DNA from: Promethearchaeota archaeon
GTDB taxonomy: Archaea > Asgardarchaeota > Lokiarchaeia > Sigyniarchaeales > SOKP01
Direction of reading: 5' to 3'
Assembly (NCBI GenBank): GCA_016930515.1
Contig: JAFGGO010000027.1
Coordinates: 1 to 64,000, forward strand
DNA: 64,000 nt
The notes under the pieces are model-generated. The model ran no database searches, had not been told where the DNA came from, and saw only the letters and a program-made list of their open reading frames with translations. Both the position numbers and the translations under genes were made by a program. Shown piece after piece: positions 27,127 through 36,835 of the stretch (the stretch's first letter is position 1; each line of letters starts with the position of its first letter).

Positions 27127-27974
27127 GACACAAATGTTTCAATCCCCTCGGTAATTAATGGTAGAAAAGCTAGGCACAGAACGATTTCGAATGTACAAAA
27201 AAGGATCCAAAACCATTTTACTTTATTAATAGGATATTTTTTATATTCAATAAAAACTAAAATTGGTACGGACCACCAAAAATAGTGAGGAACTTGTAAA
27301 AAAATTAGCATATCGTTGTAAGATACAACATTTCCACCAACGCCCGAACTCGTGATGAAAGACATCAACACGATACCAAGCACGAGAATTAATGCTGGAA
27401 AAATCTCTTTTCTGAGTTTTCGTTCGAAGTATAAATTAATTAAAAATAATATTCCGAACGCTATAATTGATGTTAACTTGTAAAAGGCGAGTAATAAAAA
27501 GAGAGGTGCAAACCATTTATCCTTATATTTCTGATACATGTAAAGAGAAAAAGTTATCCATATGTTTGTGTTAAAGAGCATTGACCACCAAAAAACCATG
27601 AGAATATTACCATATAACCACCACTCCTGATACGAGTTTTTAACATTTTTTAAAATATAGAAAAACATGCCGAAGGTTATCATTAAATGGATTGTAAAGC
27701 TTAAATACTCCGGTAATAGCATCCATACGCATAAGACGCAAAAGTAATTTAAATAAAGATATCCTTCTACCTCGTATATGTCTTGACCCATCCAAAAGCG
27801 ATTCACTGCAATATAATAATAGCGAAAGTCGTGTCCAAAAGGGACTCCATTCACTAGGCGCACGACGCTCGTGATTATGCCGATGCAAAAAGAAATGAAC
27901 ATGATTGCTAAGAAGGAGTACAATACTTTTTGATTTATACTACTTTCAACGAGCTCATATCCTTCTTTAGACAT
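27123..27974 (-). CDS. GT87-like (DUF2029) polyprenyl-sugar dependent glycosyltransferase, membrane protein
   Basis: Integral membrane protein of 283 aa with about eight hydrophobic segments. After TM1, the loop GHDFRYYYIAVNRFWMGQDIYE matches the first extracytoplasmic loop of GT-C fold glycosyltransferases of the GT87/DUF2029 type (DFxxYYxAxxRFLxGxDIY), where the acidic residue is catalytic. Members use polyprenyl-phosphate mannose to build surface glycans. It is shorter than typical GT87 enzymes (about 400 aa), so it may be a reduced form. Its 3' end overlaps the TPR gene. The general assignment is moderate; donor and acceptor are unknown. Confidence 0.6.
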   Translation of the reverse strand: MSKEGYELVESSINQKVLYSFLAIMFISFCIGIITSVVRLVNGVPFGHDFRYYYIAVNRFWMGQDIYEVEGYLYLNYFCVLCVWMLLPEYLSFTIHLMITFGMFFYILKNVKNSYQEWWLYGNILMVFWWSMLFNTNIWITFSLYMYQKYKDKWFAPLFLLLAFYKLTSIIAFGILFLINLYFERKLRKEIFPALILVLGIVLMSFITSSGVGGNVVSYNDMLIFLQVPHYFWWSVPILVFIEYKKYPINKVKWFWILFCTFEIVLCLAFLPLITEGIETFVS

Positions 27975-28066
27975 AACTATCTTAATAATTAATATCTAAA
28001 TAATATTATGGGAAAGTTACTCAAATAATGAATTAACAAAATGTCAAGATGTGAGGTTATTAACCT

Positions 28067-29671
28067 TCACGGAAGTAAACCAAGAGAATTTCGCATTTTT
28101 TTTTCTGTATCCGTGGTTAATAAGTCTAGGTAGCGTAAAGAGGATATTCCCTTCATCAAACGCTTTTTTATATTTGGATCTTTTGAAAGGTTCTTGTTCT
28201 CGCAGCAAAATTCAAAATTTGACCTTAAAATCATGTCGTCTTCGATTTTATTAACTAAAATTGCTTGAAAATCTTGTAAAGGGCTTGAAAATATTTCGTA
28301 AATCGAACTTGAATCTCCAATTCGTCCTGGAAATACAATACTAATTCGCTCTTCCATCATCTCCTCGTCTTCAATGAACATTGCGTATAGTGGCATGTAC
28401 ATCCATCGAATAGGCATTGCAAAGAAATCGGACTTATTGTCGGGTATGGACCATTGTTTCAGTTCTTCGGCTTCTATTAGACAAGTATTGTGTTTTTGAA
28501 CGATTATTTCTGTAATTTGCTTGTACAACGCCTCTAAATCGTCTCTATACGATGTAATCTCTATGACTGCGCTTTCTTGTTCCTTTTCAATCGTGGTTAT
28601 TTGGTGATTTCTATCCTGTAGGCGCGTCTGTAAATCTATCTCGTGTTCCTTCAGTTTTTGAGACGCCCTTTCGTCAACTGCTTTAGCTTTTTCTAAAATA
28701 TCTTCATATTTTTGCGATAAATTATTTATACTTTCTAAAAGTCTCGTTCCTTGTTCTTTCAGATAATTAAAATGAACTAAAAATTTTGGTTGAAGATCTT
28801 CAAAGACTTTTGATTTGAGACTTTCGTCTCGAGTGAAAAATTTATTTTTTTTTATCATGTCTTCCAAGTTTCTTTCAACGGTTAAAAAAAGCGTCGAAAC
28901 ACTCTCAATGATTTTTTTCTTTTCTTCCACCCTCCAATTTTCGATCTCGTCCCCCTTATAATCCTTTTGAATTTCAACTTGTGAATCATCTATTAATGAG
29001 GATGTTTTCTTGAGTTGGGAACTAAATCTTTGTTTCACATCAGAAAGATTAACTTTTAAATCTAATAGTTTTTTGTCAACGAATTTACTGATTAATTCTA
29101 TTTGATTTTTCCATCTTAGTGCGTTTCCTTTCATTTGTTCGAAGGTTTTTCTGTATTTTTCAGCAATGTCAATGGCCATTTCTGTTGATAACTTTACATT
29201 TAAAGGCATGTAATTCGAAACAGGTTCAATTTTAATAGTTGGGAGCATTTCAACGATTGTTTTAAGGAAATCAGGCGATAACAAGCCCTCAATCTCGAGT
29301 GATTGGAACTCGGAATCTTCGGACTCGCTTATAATTTCGGCGTCAACATCTTTATATGTTATAATATTTATAATTTGCTGTAATTGGTCTTTTTCGGTTT
29401 TTGTTCCCGTATCGCGTAAAAGGTGTCCAATTAATGGTTGTCTGGGAGGATTAGACAATTTTCCTTTTTTTGACAAGATCGCTAGACCATCTAATAGTAT
29501 ATGAGTTGAAATAGTTCCCGGAACGCTAGCAAAAGGCCAGAGAAGTCTTGAAAAAGAGAGTATCTTTTCTCCATTCTTTATATCCCTCGTCAATAAATAA
29601 TAAGCGATGGTTAATTCCTCGTCATCGCGTATGGGTGGCAAATTAGGATTCTTTCGTAAAAAAAAAGGCAA
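28067..29671 (-). CDS. Large coiled-coil protein of unknown function
   Basis: Not recognised. The 534-aa soluble protein has an N-terminal globular part (about 1-150), long heptad-rich helices at about 160-395 (for example LKEHEIDLQTRLQDRNHQI and NNLSQKYEDILEKAKAVDE), and a C-terminal globular part (about 405-534) containing IRWMYMPLYAMF. This plan resembles structural or tethering proteins, but no named family is evident. The best start is TTG (PFFLRKNPNLPP follows), since no ATG precedes the conserved-looking N-terminus. It is flanked by membrane protein genes on the same strand, with gaps too wide for a tight operon. Confidence 0.75.
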   Translation of the reverse strand: MPFFLRKNPNLPPIRDDEELTIAYYLLTRDIKNGEKILSFSRLLWPFASVPGTISTHILLDGLAILSKKGKLSNPPRQPLIGHLLRDTGTKTEKDQLQQIINIITYKDVDAEIISESEDSEFQSLEIEGLLSPDFLKTIVEMLPTIKIEPVSNYMPLNVKLSTEMAIDIAEKYRKTFEQMKGNALRWKNQIELISKFVDKKLLDLKVNLSDVKQRFSSQLKKTSSLIDDSQVEIQKDYKGDEIENWRVEEKKKIIESVSTLFLTVERNLEDMIKKNKFFTRDESLKSKVFEDLQPKFLVHFNYLKEQGTRLLESINNLSQKYEDILEKAKAVDERASQKLKEHEIDLQTRLQDRNHQITTIEKEQESAVIEITSYRDDLEALYKQITEIIVQKHNTCLIEAEELKQWSIPDNKSDFFAMPIRWMYMPLYAMFIEDEEMMEERISIVFPGRIGDSSSIYEIFSSPLQDFQAILVNKIEDDMILRSNFEFCCENKNLSKDPNIKKRLMKGISSLRYLDLLTTDTEKKMRNSLGLLP

Positions 29672-29800
29672 GATGTTTTGATTTCCGTGAATTGAAATGT
29701 GATATCCCCTTTAATATGTTTTACTTGATTACCTAATGGAAAACCTCTATTTTAAAATGAATCTTTTTTATAAAAATGTGAATTTAAAAACTTAAAAAAA

Positions 29801-30676
29801 TTACTTGAGTTGCTCGACATTATTAGCTATTGCTAATATTAATAATGACGCAATAATGAGTAATGGGGGAATAGTTGCTTCCATATGAGGCCACCCCATT
29901 GTATCAAAAACACCTTGAAAGATTCTTCCAGCGAAATATAGCAAGAAACCAAGTCCATTAAGAGCGTATGATTTTCTTAATACTCCAAAAGTCTTCCATG
30001 CTAAGTAGAAAAACATTAATGGAATAAGAAATACTAATAAAGGAGAAAAAACGAAATTATTTAGAAACCTTCCACCTGGTGTTTTTCCTATTAAATACGC
30101 AGATTGATCATACCCCATTTGATAAGCTATATTATAATCAGGGTCTAAAAATAATTCATTATTAAGCAAGAGAACGGAAATGCCAACAATAATAGGAATT
30201 AATATCAAAATTCCTCTCACGATTAACCTTCGCTTGTCGTTATTAAAAAAAACAACTAAATCTTGCTTAATTTTCGATTCTTCTTTGATTTCTCTCTCTT
30301 TATCAACAGGTGTGGGAAGCAACAAAATTCCTAATACTCCCATAGCAGAGGCAATTCCCATCCATGTGAAAAATGTGGCAAGTCTATAAACCGTTAACAA
30401 GAGTTCCCCGGTAACAGGCGATCCTATTGGATTTTCTACTGAAGCAGCTGGATCGGGAAGGAAAAAATAATAGAGCATGAAAAAGATCCTTCCTATAGCA
30501 AGAGCTAAAGTAACTCCCGCAAAATATATCCAATACATCTTTTTTGAAGTTCTAAACTTGAGTATAAAATAAAAAAACAACAATATATAATACCCAATAA
30601 CAATGAAATATAATCCTAATTCAATAGCGCCCCAATTTGTAAGTCCCATATCATAGCTAGGAATTGCATTTATCAT
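29801..30676 (-). CDS. Multipass membrane protein of unknown function
   Basis: Not recognised. The 291-aa protein has about eight hydrophobic segments (for example LGLYFIVIGYYILLFFYFIL, LIVRGILILIPIIVGISVLLL and PLLVFLIPLMFFYLAWKTF), with a charged cytosolic loop (DKEREIKEESKIKQD) in the middle. The length and 7-8 TM layout recall the tandem trio at 7.4-10 kb, but the conserved WWGD and FYIGFVLP motifs are absent, so I do not call it a paralogue. It is divergent from the GlyRS gene. Confidence 0.75.
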   Translation of the reverse strand: MINAIPSYDMGLTNWGAIELGLYFIVIGYYILLFFYFILKFRTSKKMYWIYFAGVTLALAIGRIFFMLYYFFLPDPAASVENPIGSPVTGELLLTVYRLATFFTWMGIASAMGVLGILLLPTPVDKEREIKEESKIKQDLVVFFNNDKRRLIVRGILILIPIIVGISVLLLNNELFLDPDYNIAYQMGYDQSAYLIGKTPGGRFLNNFVFSPLLVFLIPLMFFYLAWKTFGVLRKSYALNGLGFLLYFAGRIFQGVFDTMGWPHMEATIPPLLIIASLLILAIANNVEQLK

Positions 30677-30811
30677 GTTTAAACACCATTAATAGATCTA
30701 ATTTTTATAGTTATAATTTATTATAAAACAATCTTATTTAATTCTTTAGATATCTCAAAATACAAATATCATTATTAATTTTTCTACTTATTAAAAAATA
30801 ATATCAAGCTC

Positions 30812-32302
30812 ATGATCGTTGAAGACAACATAGAAACGTTCAATTCCTTGATTAAGCGTCGAGGATTCATATGGGGGCCTTCCCCAGAGATATATGGTGG
30901 ATTAGCTGGGTTTTATTCTTATGGTCCGGCTGGAATGGAATTAAAAAATAATGTCCTTTCGAAATTTCGAAGCGAACTGAGGGCATTGGGTTTTGGAGAA
31001 GTAGAATGTCCAACAATCATGCCCGAGATCGTATGGCAAGCTTCAGGACATTTAGAGCGATTTATAGATCCCGTTCTCAAATGCGAAAAATGTAACACCT
31101 TGTATAGGGCAGATAAATACTTGCAGGAAATGCTCCCCGATACGATGATCGACGGGCTTTCGTTTGAAAAAATGGAAGAATTGATCCAAAAAAATGAATT
31201 AAAATGTCCTAAATGCGATTCCGAATTCAATAAAATAGAAGAATACAATTTAATGCTCAAGACATCGGTTGGAAACGATAAGATCGCTTATTTACGCCCC
31301 GAAACGGCCACCACAACCTATTTATTGTTTAACCTTTTAAACCAAGATGCAAGGAGACAATATCCAATTAAAGTGTTCCAATACGGTAAGGCATATCGAA
31401 ATGAAATATCTCCGAGGCAATTGGTTCTCAGGATGAGAGCATTCGACCAATTCGAATTGCAGCTTTTTATAGGAAAAGATCAGGAAATGAATTTTGAAGA
31501 TTACGAAGATATTAAAACGAGCAATATACCCCTAATCGATTGGAAAATGCAAGAAAAAAACATTGACATTCCTAAGATGACTTCGCTCGAAGAAGCACTA
31601 GAGAAAAAAATCCTAAAAAAACCCGCATACGCATATTGTCTTAATCTGGGGTATAATTTAACGATGCAATTAGGATTTCCAGAAACCGTAGTGCGTTTTA
31701 GACAACACTCTCCGGACGAAAGAGCTCATTACGCAGATGACGCGTGGGATTTGGAGGTCAATACGACGCAATTTGGATGGGTTGAAATCTGCGGTATTCA
31801 CGATAGAACCGATTACGACCTCAAGAGACATGGGGAATTTTCTGGGCAATCCTTTGAAATAAGCATGAATGAAGATCCTAAAGTTAAAGAGGTGCCTCAA
31901 ATTCTCGAAATTGCGTTTGGTATTGATAGAATTATTTATACCCTGCTTGAAAATACATTCAACGTCGAAGAGGGGAGGATCAACCTCAAATTAAATTGTT
32001 CAATGGCACCTAATACCGTGGCCGTCTTTCCCTTGGTAAAAAATAAGTCCGATATCTTAAAACTCGCAAGAGATGTTCACTTGAACCTGCTTAAACATCG
32101 AATCAAATCGTTTTTCGATTCAGCGGGATCGATTGGAAAAAGGTATAGAAGACAAGATGAGTTAGGCACACCATTTTGCCTAACGATCGATTACCAGTCA
32201 CTCGAAGATAACACGGTAACTTTTAGGGATCGCGATTCCATGCAACAAGTTAGGGTAAACATATCTGACCTTCCAGAACTCATTAGGAAAAAATGCAATT
32301 AA
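30812..32302 (+). CDS. glyS: Glycyl-tRNA synthetase (class II, alpha2 type)
   Basis: Charges tRNA-Gly in the cytosol. The archaeal/eukaryotic alpha2 form is clear from RRGFIWGPSPEIYGGLAGFY at the N-terminus, class II motif 2 around AYRNEISPRQ, RPETA, and motif 3 in the AFGIDRIIYTLLE segment. A zinc-binding insertion is seen as CEKCNTLYRAD and later CPKCDSEF. The C-terminal anticodon-binding domain (VAVFPLVKN to the end) is complete. At 496 aa it is slightly compact compared with some archaeal enzymes. The start ATG lies after an AT-rich spacer with no gene upstream on this strand. Confidence 0.96.
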   Translation: MIVEDNIETFNSLIKRRGFIWGPSPEIYGGLAGFYSYGPAGMELKNNVLSKFRSELRALGFGEVECPTIMPEIVWQASGHLERFIDPVLKCEKCNTLYRADKYLQEMLPDTMIDGLSFEKMEELIQKNELKCPKCDSEFNKIEEYNLMLKTSVGNDKIAYLRPETATTTYLLFNLLNQDARRQYPIKVFQYGKAYRNEISPRQLVLRMRAFDQFELQLFIGKDQEMNFEDYEDIKTSNIPLIDWKMQEKNIDIPKMTSLEEALEKKILKKPAYAYCLNLGYNLTMQLGFPETVVRFRQHSPDERAHYADDAWDLEVNTTQFGWVEICGIHDRTDYDLKRHGEFSGQSFEISMNEDPKVKEVPQILEIAFGIDRIIYTLLENTFNVEEGRINLKLNCSMAPNTVAVFPLVKNKSDILKLARDVHLNLLKHRIKSFFDSAGSIGKRYRRQDELGTPFCLTIDYQSLEDNTVTFRDRDSMQQVRVNISDLPELIRKKCN

Positions 32303-32350
32303 AAAAAAAACTTATTTAATCAAGAAATCTTTTCATACTAAATTAAATTG

Positions 32351-32361
32351 CATATATATAC
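32351..32361 (+). promoter_or_regulatory. TATA-like promoter for the surface protein operon
   Basis: CATATATATAC lies about 23-28 nt before the ATG of the 901-aa surface protein gene. That spacing puts transcription start at or very near the ATG, a leaderless message typical for first genes of archaeal operons. Inferred from spacing only. Confidence 0.5.
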
Positions 32362-32378
32362 ACTAAAAGTTAGCACCA

Positions 32379-35084
32379 ATGAGTCAATTCAGGTTTTATC
32401 CTTCTAAAAAGATAACGAGAATAAATTCTCGTTTTTTACAAAAGATGGCTGGTCTTACAGTTGCTCTAATCGTTTTCGCAAGCATTTTTGCAGCTTCTAT
32501 TCCACGACCTATGAATAATACAATCTTAGATGAAGGTGTTGATGTCTACAAGCCACTCGATTTAGATACATCATTAATTCCCGCAAGTTATTTATTGTGT
32601 CCTTATACAACAAATATGAGCAAGGTGTACGATTTCTTCCAAGGGAACTTTAGAACTCCTCATTCAAATTTACTTTATTATAGGTCAGGAAACGAAGATG
32701 GTACTTCCTTCTACGAAGATATCACTTATTCCCTCGATAACTTGCTCTTTTATAAGACGCTTCCCAAATACGATGAAGAATACGATGAGGCAGATGTTCT
32801 TAATGCTTATATAAATCTATTAACCACGAACTTAAAATATGATAGCGGAAATGTTTTTATTCATTCGATAAATGGAACTACTGGTGAGATAGTTGATGGG
32901 GATCGATATTTGATGGATAACTTAATGCCCATCTTTTTATTGTTAGAAAATTACAATCCAAGCGTAAAAACATATATTGAAAACATAAACACCTTCCTCG
33001 GAACTGATCTTTGGGATGTAGGAAATTATGGGTATTATCACTCTAATTCCTCAACCTCGTCCAAGTTTGCGATAGACAATTTGTACGCTGTCTTAGCTAA
33101 CTTGTTGATTTATCGATCCTATTCAAGCCTCTCGCTCGGAACAAATGCTTACGAATCAGCAAATAAAACAATAGATAAGTTAATGGCTAATATGTGGGAT
33201 AATGATCCCGATGAAGAAGGATTTTTTATAGTTAATGACCAAGATTGGACCGATCTGGGGGGTTCTAACAACAATAAACAACTCGATGTGAACGCAGTTG
33301 GGATAATGGCGCTCGTGGATTATTACATGACAACTAACAAGAGTACTTACTTGGACAACGCAACTCTCCTATATAATAGAATTGATGCTAACTTATGGGT
33401 GTCGGGAGAAGGCTATTTAGATACTGCGGGAGCTGATTATTGGAATACACCTAGTAATATAACTATAAGTTCAGAATCAAACGCTCTCATGATGCAAGCT
33501 TGCTTGAAGCTTTTTGAAGCCACGGGTAACATGACTTATTACGACAAGGCTTACGAGCTATTTCAATGCTTCGAAACCAACTTTTACGACATTAATAACA
33601 ACGCTTACGATTTTATTTCTCCCTACTATGGAGGGAGCACCAATAAGAATATTACATCAAACTTGAGGGTTATTGAGGCTAACTTGAAAGCTTCTGATAT
33701 TTATTACTCGTTCGACCTAGAAGCGAACTATGACGAAGATCTGGAAGGCGTTCCTAACTTTATTTTAGAGGAAGACGCAATGAATATAACTTCTCGATTG
33801 AGCTATCAAGCATATCAGGGTAAGATCTATTACTCAAATATCCCTATAAATTATACTATTAGAGAATCTAATGATAATGGTATTGGATGGACAGTAATAA
33901 ACGAAACCAGCGGTATTACAAACGATTTAAATAAATCTCACGAATTATCATACGAAATTACCGAATCAATGCCCGTAAAAGAGAATTATTCCGTATTAAT
34001 ATATGTATACTCGGAAAAATATGTGCTTGAAACAACCGAGTTATTTTTTGATGTATCCTCTGGACTCGTGGTTGTTGGTTCAATAACTGGACTTGAGGAA
34101 ATTCTCTATCAAGGACCAACCTTGAATGTGACGATTGCCATTAACAATACCAGGAGGAACGACATAATTTTAAATACTACGCTCAATAGTGTTAATATAG
34201 AAAATCAATCAATATCAAATATTTTATTCTCGACAAGTAATCTTACTTACATTTCTTTCAATCTCACAACTAACGACAACGCAGCTCTTGGAGACGATGA
34301 TTTGATCTTCCAATTCAAAAAAGGTAGCGTTTTGTATTTTGAAAAACTCGTTCCTATTACAATTGGTGATTCGTTCAAATATTCACCCTTAATTTACAGT
34401 ATGAAGGTAGTAAATGGAGAATCGCTATATATAGCCTTTAACTTGATAAATTATTTACCGAAGGATCCTCAATCGATAAATCTTAGTTTCTCGGGAAATT
34501 CCATCGATCCATTCCTTGAAGAAATTACTTTAACAGCGTTAGAATCAAAACCCATAAATGTACAATTAAATGTTACAGGTGCCGATACTGAATATATCGT
34601 GATGAACCTTTCGAAAAACGATGTAGTGTATTATACAGAGACACTCGAAATTAAAATCGTACCATTGATAGAAATCGTTTCATGGTCTGCTCCAAGTTCA
34701 ACACCCCAATGGGAGCATTCCCGAATAATTTTACGATTAGTATATAACGGAAATAATCCAGAACGATATTCACTATCACTTATTGATCAAAATACAGATC
34801 AAGGAGTTGTAATCACCAAACTCCTTACCAAAGGAGAAAATAAGATCGAGGCGTCTATGGTGTCAACATTAAATCCTTACGAATATGGCGTGAAAAGTTA
34901 TCGCTTCGAATTGAAAGATAGCGAAGGAAACATAATAACTTCCAATTTTTTCGAAGTTACCATTGAATTATCAATGACCGCGTTGTTCTTGTGTTATATA
35001 TTACCTATCTCCATACCAATTGCGCTTATATTAATCTATAAGAATAAAGAATTAAAAAATAAACTATTAAGAAGATCAAAATGA
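32379..35084 (+). CDS. Large membrane-anchored surface protein with six-hairpin (alpha/alpha) domain
   Basis: A 901-aa protein with an N-terminal signal or anchor (MAGLTVALIVFASIFAAS, about 24-41), a large exported part and a C-terminal TM (about 870-892) followed by a short basic tail. Residues about 90-430 form repeated helical pairs (DNLYAVLANLLIYRSY, NAVGIMALVDYYMTTN, EANLKASDIYY), like six-hairpin glycosidase or AGE-type toroids. The rest is beta-rich and probably Ig-like. Many N-x-S/T sequons support an outside location. No catalytic pair was confirmed, so glycan binding is as likely as hydrolysis. Its stop overlaps the next gene by ATGA, so the two surface proteins are made together. 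Confidence 0.78.
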   Translation: MSQFRFYPSKKITRINSRFLQKMAGLTVALIVFASIFAASIPRPMNNTILDEGVDVYKPLDLDTSLIPASYLLCPYTTNMSKVYDFFQGNFRTPHSNLLYYRSGNEDGTSFYEDITYSLDNLLFYKTLPKYDEEYDEADVLNAYINLLTTNLKYDSGNVFIHSINGTTGEIVDGDRYLMDNLMPIFLLLENYNPSVKTYIENINTFLGTDLWDVGNYGYYHSNSSTSSKFAIDNLYAVLANLLIYRSYSSLSLGTNAYESANKTIDKLMANMWDNDPDEEGFFIVNDQDWTDLGGSNNNKQLDVNAVGIMALVDYYMTTNKSTYLDNATLLYNRIDANLWVSGEGYLDTAGADYWNTPSNITISSESNALMMQACLKLFEATGNMTYYDKAYELFQCFETNFYDINNNAYDFISPYYGGSTNKNITSNLRVIEANLKASDIYYSFDLEANYDEDLEGVPNFILEEDAMNITSRLSYQAYQGKIYYSNIPINYTIRESNDNGIGWTVINETSGITNDLNKSHELSYEITESMPVKENYSVLIYVYSEKYVLETTELFFDVSSGLVVVGSITGLEEILYQGPTLNVTIAINNTRRNDIILNTTLNSVNIENQSISNILFSTSNLTYISFNLTTNDNAALGDDDLIFQFKKGSVLYFEKLVPITIGDSFKYSPLIYSMKVVNGESLYIAFNLINYLPKDPQSINLSFSGNSIDPFLEEITLTALESKPINVQLNVTGADTEYIVMNLSKNDVVYYTETLEIKIVPLIEIVSWSAPSSTPQWEHSRIILRLVYNGNNPERYSLSLIDQNTDQGVVITKLLTKGENKIEASMVSTLNPYEYGVKSYRFELKDSEGNIITSNFFEVTIELSMTALFLCYILPISIPIALILIYKNKELKNKLLRRSK

Positions 35085-36799
35085 CTAGAAACATCAAAAT
35101 TCGCAGTTTAAGCCTAATTTTTATCCTGGTTTTTAGTTTCTCTTTGGTTTGCTCGGTTTTATCCGTAAATCAAGCGAACAATGGATATAATAATAATGCA
35201 CTTGGACGAGATCTTGATTTAAAAGCTTCTTTTGGCGCTTTAGATCCAACTGACATTGAGATCAACGGTTCCGCTATTTACCGTCATTTCCAATGTTTAA
35301 ACATTTCGGTAAACACGACATCTATATGGGGTGCGACAGTAGATAATGTTGACATGGAAATAAGCTTCAGCAATGGTACGGTTTCTATATTTTCAATGGA
35401 TGATTTTATATCTGAAAATTATTATAGTGAGATATATTCTCCGGGAAGAAATGCTCCGCTTGGGATGCAAACGGTTCGCTTTTACGCAAAAAACGGTAGT
35501 ATCATTCTGAATGATGACAATACGACTAAATCGTTTTGGATAAAACCAAATTGCGAAGTAACTCTTGATTCTCCAGAAGGATATTACCTTGACGAGACCG
35601 TATCTGGACTTATCACGGCAATAAACGAGAGCATGTCAACTTACGATTGGAACTCGTGGAATGTGTCTATAATGGACGCTCAATTTTCAGAAAAATTTGC
35701 GTTGTCAGGTACGAGTCTAGAAGATTTTACTTTTCAAATTAATAATACTTATTTCACTGATTTTAACTCGTATTATTATGTTGCGGTTGAATTGAATAAA
35801 GACGACACCACTCAAAAAGCGATCTCGTATTTTACTTTCAAACTGCTTAATTACAATCCGGAAATAGATCCTTCAAGCATATCTATACCGGCAGAAATCC
35901 TGAGATCCAACAGTGATAACGCTAAAATCATCGTAAATGTTTCTGATTACGAAGAAAATCCTATATATTTAAATGTCTCAGTTGCATTCCAGCACGATCT
36001 TTTTACATCCGATTTAATTCCACTCCTTAATAACAACGGAAGTGGCGTGTTTGAAGGTGAATTTTCAATAGAATATGATCTTCCGATTGGAGATTATGTA
36101 GTTAATATAACAGCTAGAGACAGCTATGGTGGTATTGGTTGTTATGTATATTCAAGTTATTTATCAGTTTTAAACAACCCTCCCATAATAGAAACTTACT
36201 ACATTAACGGCGCTCCAGCTTCGAGCGGAATTTCAATTTATTATGGGACCGATATCGTATTCACGTTCAATATCTCTGATGTAGAAAGTGATCCTCTTTA
36301 TGTGAAAGTTGCGTTAGTAGATCCACACAATCACTGGGTTAATTCAACCTCAGAATACGCCGAAAACATGAAAATAATCGTAAGAACCACCGATTTAGTA
36401 ACTGGAATTTGGTATATATATATCTATGTAACGGATGCTGACGGAGCAGTTGTTAGTCTTACCGATGATTATGGAAATGCTCCTAGCTCTTTAACTATAG
36501 TTCCAGATTTATTAAGCGCAGTTTTGCCTTGGATTGCTTTAGTTGTTGGATTACTACTCGGTATTCTTGTTGGTTTTGGTATCGGATATTATAAAATTAA
36601 GTCTAAAAACGGAGAACCAAGAGTTAAAGGTACTCTAAAGAAGAAATTGATTTCTCAAAAAAGTACTAAAGATGTTTCTTCTGAAGTAATAGATGCTCAA
36701 GAACCTAAAAAAGACGAAGAGACAAAAAAGACAAAAACCGAGCCCCAAGAACCAGAACAACGTAAAACTCAACAAAGAAAGATAAAAAGAAAATTATAA
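35081..36799 (+). CDS. Type I surface protein with Ig/cadherin-like domains and cytosolic basic tail
   Basis: A 572-aa exported protein. The signal peptide is LSLIFILVFSFSLVCSVLSV (about 9-28). The outer part contains beta-sandwich-like repeats (INVSDYEENPIYLNVSVAF, FNISDVESDPLYVKVAL, each followed by a GIWY/GDYVV strand) that resemble cadherin or PKD-like domains. A TM segment (about 481-505, WIALVVGLLLGILVGFGIG) is followed by a roughly 65-residue Lys/Glu-rich cytosolic tail ending RKIKRKL. Translation is coupled to the 901-aa gene by ATGA. The tail could contact cytosolic or cytoskeletal proteins, which is inference. Confidence 0.78.
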   Translation: MTRNIKIRSLSLIFILVFSFSLVCSVLSVNQANNGYNNNALGRDLDLKASFGALDPTDIEINGSAIYRHFQCLNISVNTTSIWGATVDNVDMEISFSNGTVSIFSMDDFISENYYSEIYSPGRNAPLGMQTVRFYAKNGSIILNDDNTTKSFWIKPNCEVTLDSPEGYYLDETVSGLITAINESMSTYDWNSWNVSIMDAQFSEKFALSGTSLEDFTFQINNTYFTDFNSYYYVAVELNKDDTTQKAISYFTFKLLNYNPEIDPSSISIPAEILRSNSDNAKIIVNVSDYEENPIYLNVSVAFQHDLFTSDLIPLLNNNGSGVFEGEFSIEYDLPIGDYVVNITARDSYGGIGCYVYSSYLSVLNNPPIIETYYINGAPASSGISIYYGTDIVFTFNISDVESDPLYVKVALVDPHNHWVNSTSEYAENMKIIVRTTDLVTGIWYIYIYVTDADGAVVSLTDDYGNAPSSLTIVPDLLSAVLPWIALVVGLLLGILVGFGIGYYKIKSKNGEPRVKGTLKKKLISQKSTKDVSSEVIDAQEPKKDEETKKTKTEPQEPEQRKTQQRKIKRKL

Positions 36800-36835
36800 A
36801 AAAAAAATATCTTTACTTATTCTTTTTTTTAGCTT
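36800..36835. terminator. Shared terminator region between convergent genes
   Basis: The 36 bp between two converging genes begin with a run of A and end with a run of T (AAAAAAAAAATATC and TTCTTTTTTTTAGC), giving an oligo-T tract for each direction. This is a natural bidirectional archaeal terminator; not tested. Confidence 0.4.

Noticed and set aside
29801-30676. Fourth or further member of the 7.4-10 kb membrane trio
   Set aside because: Similar size and TM number, but the WWGD and FYIGFVLP motifs are missing, so homology is not supported by eye.
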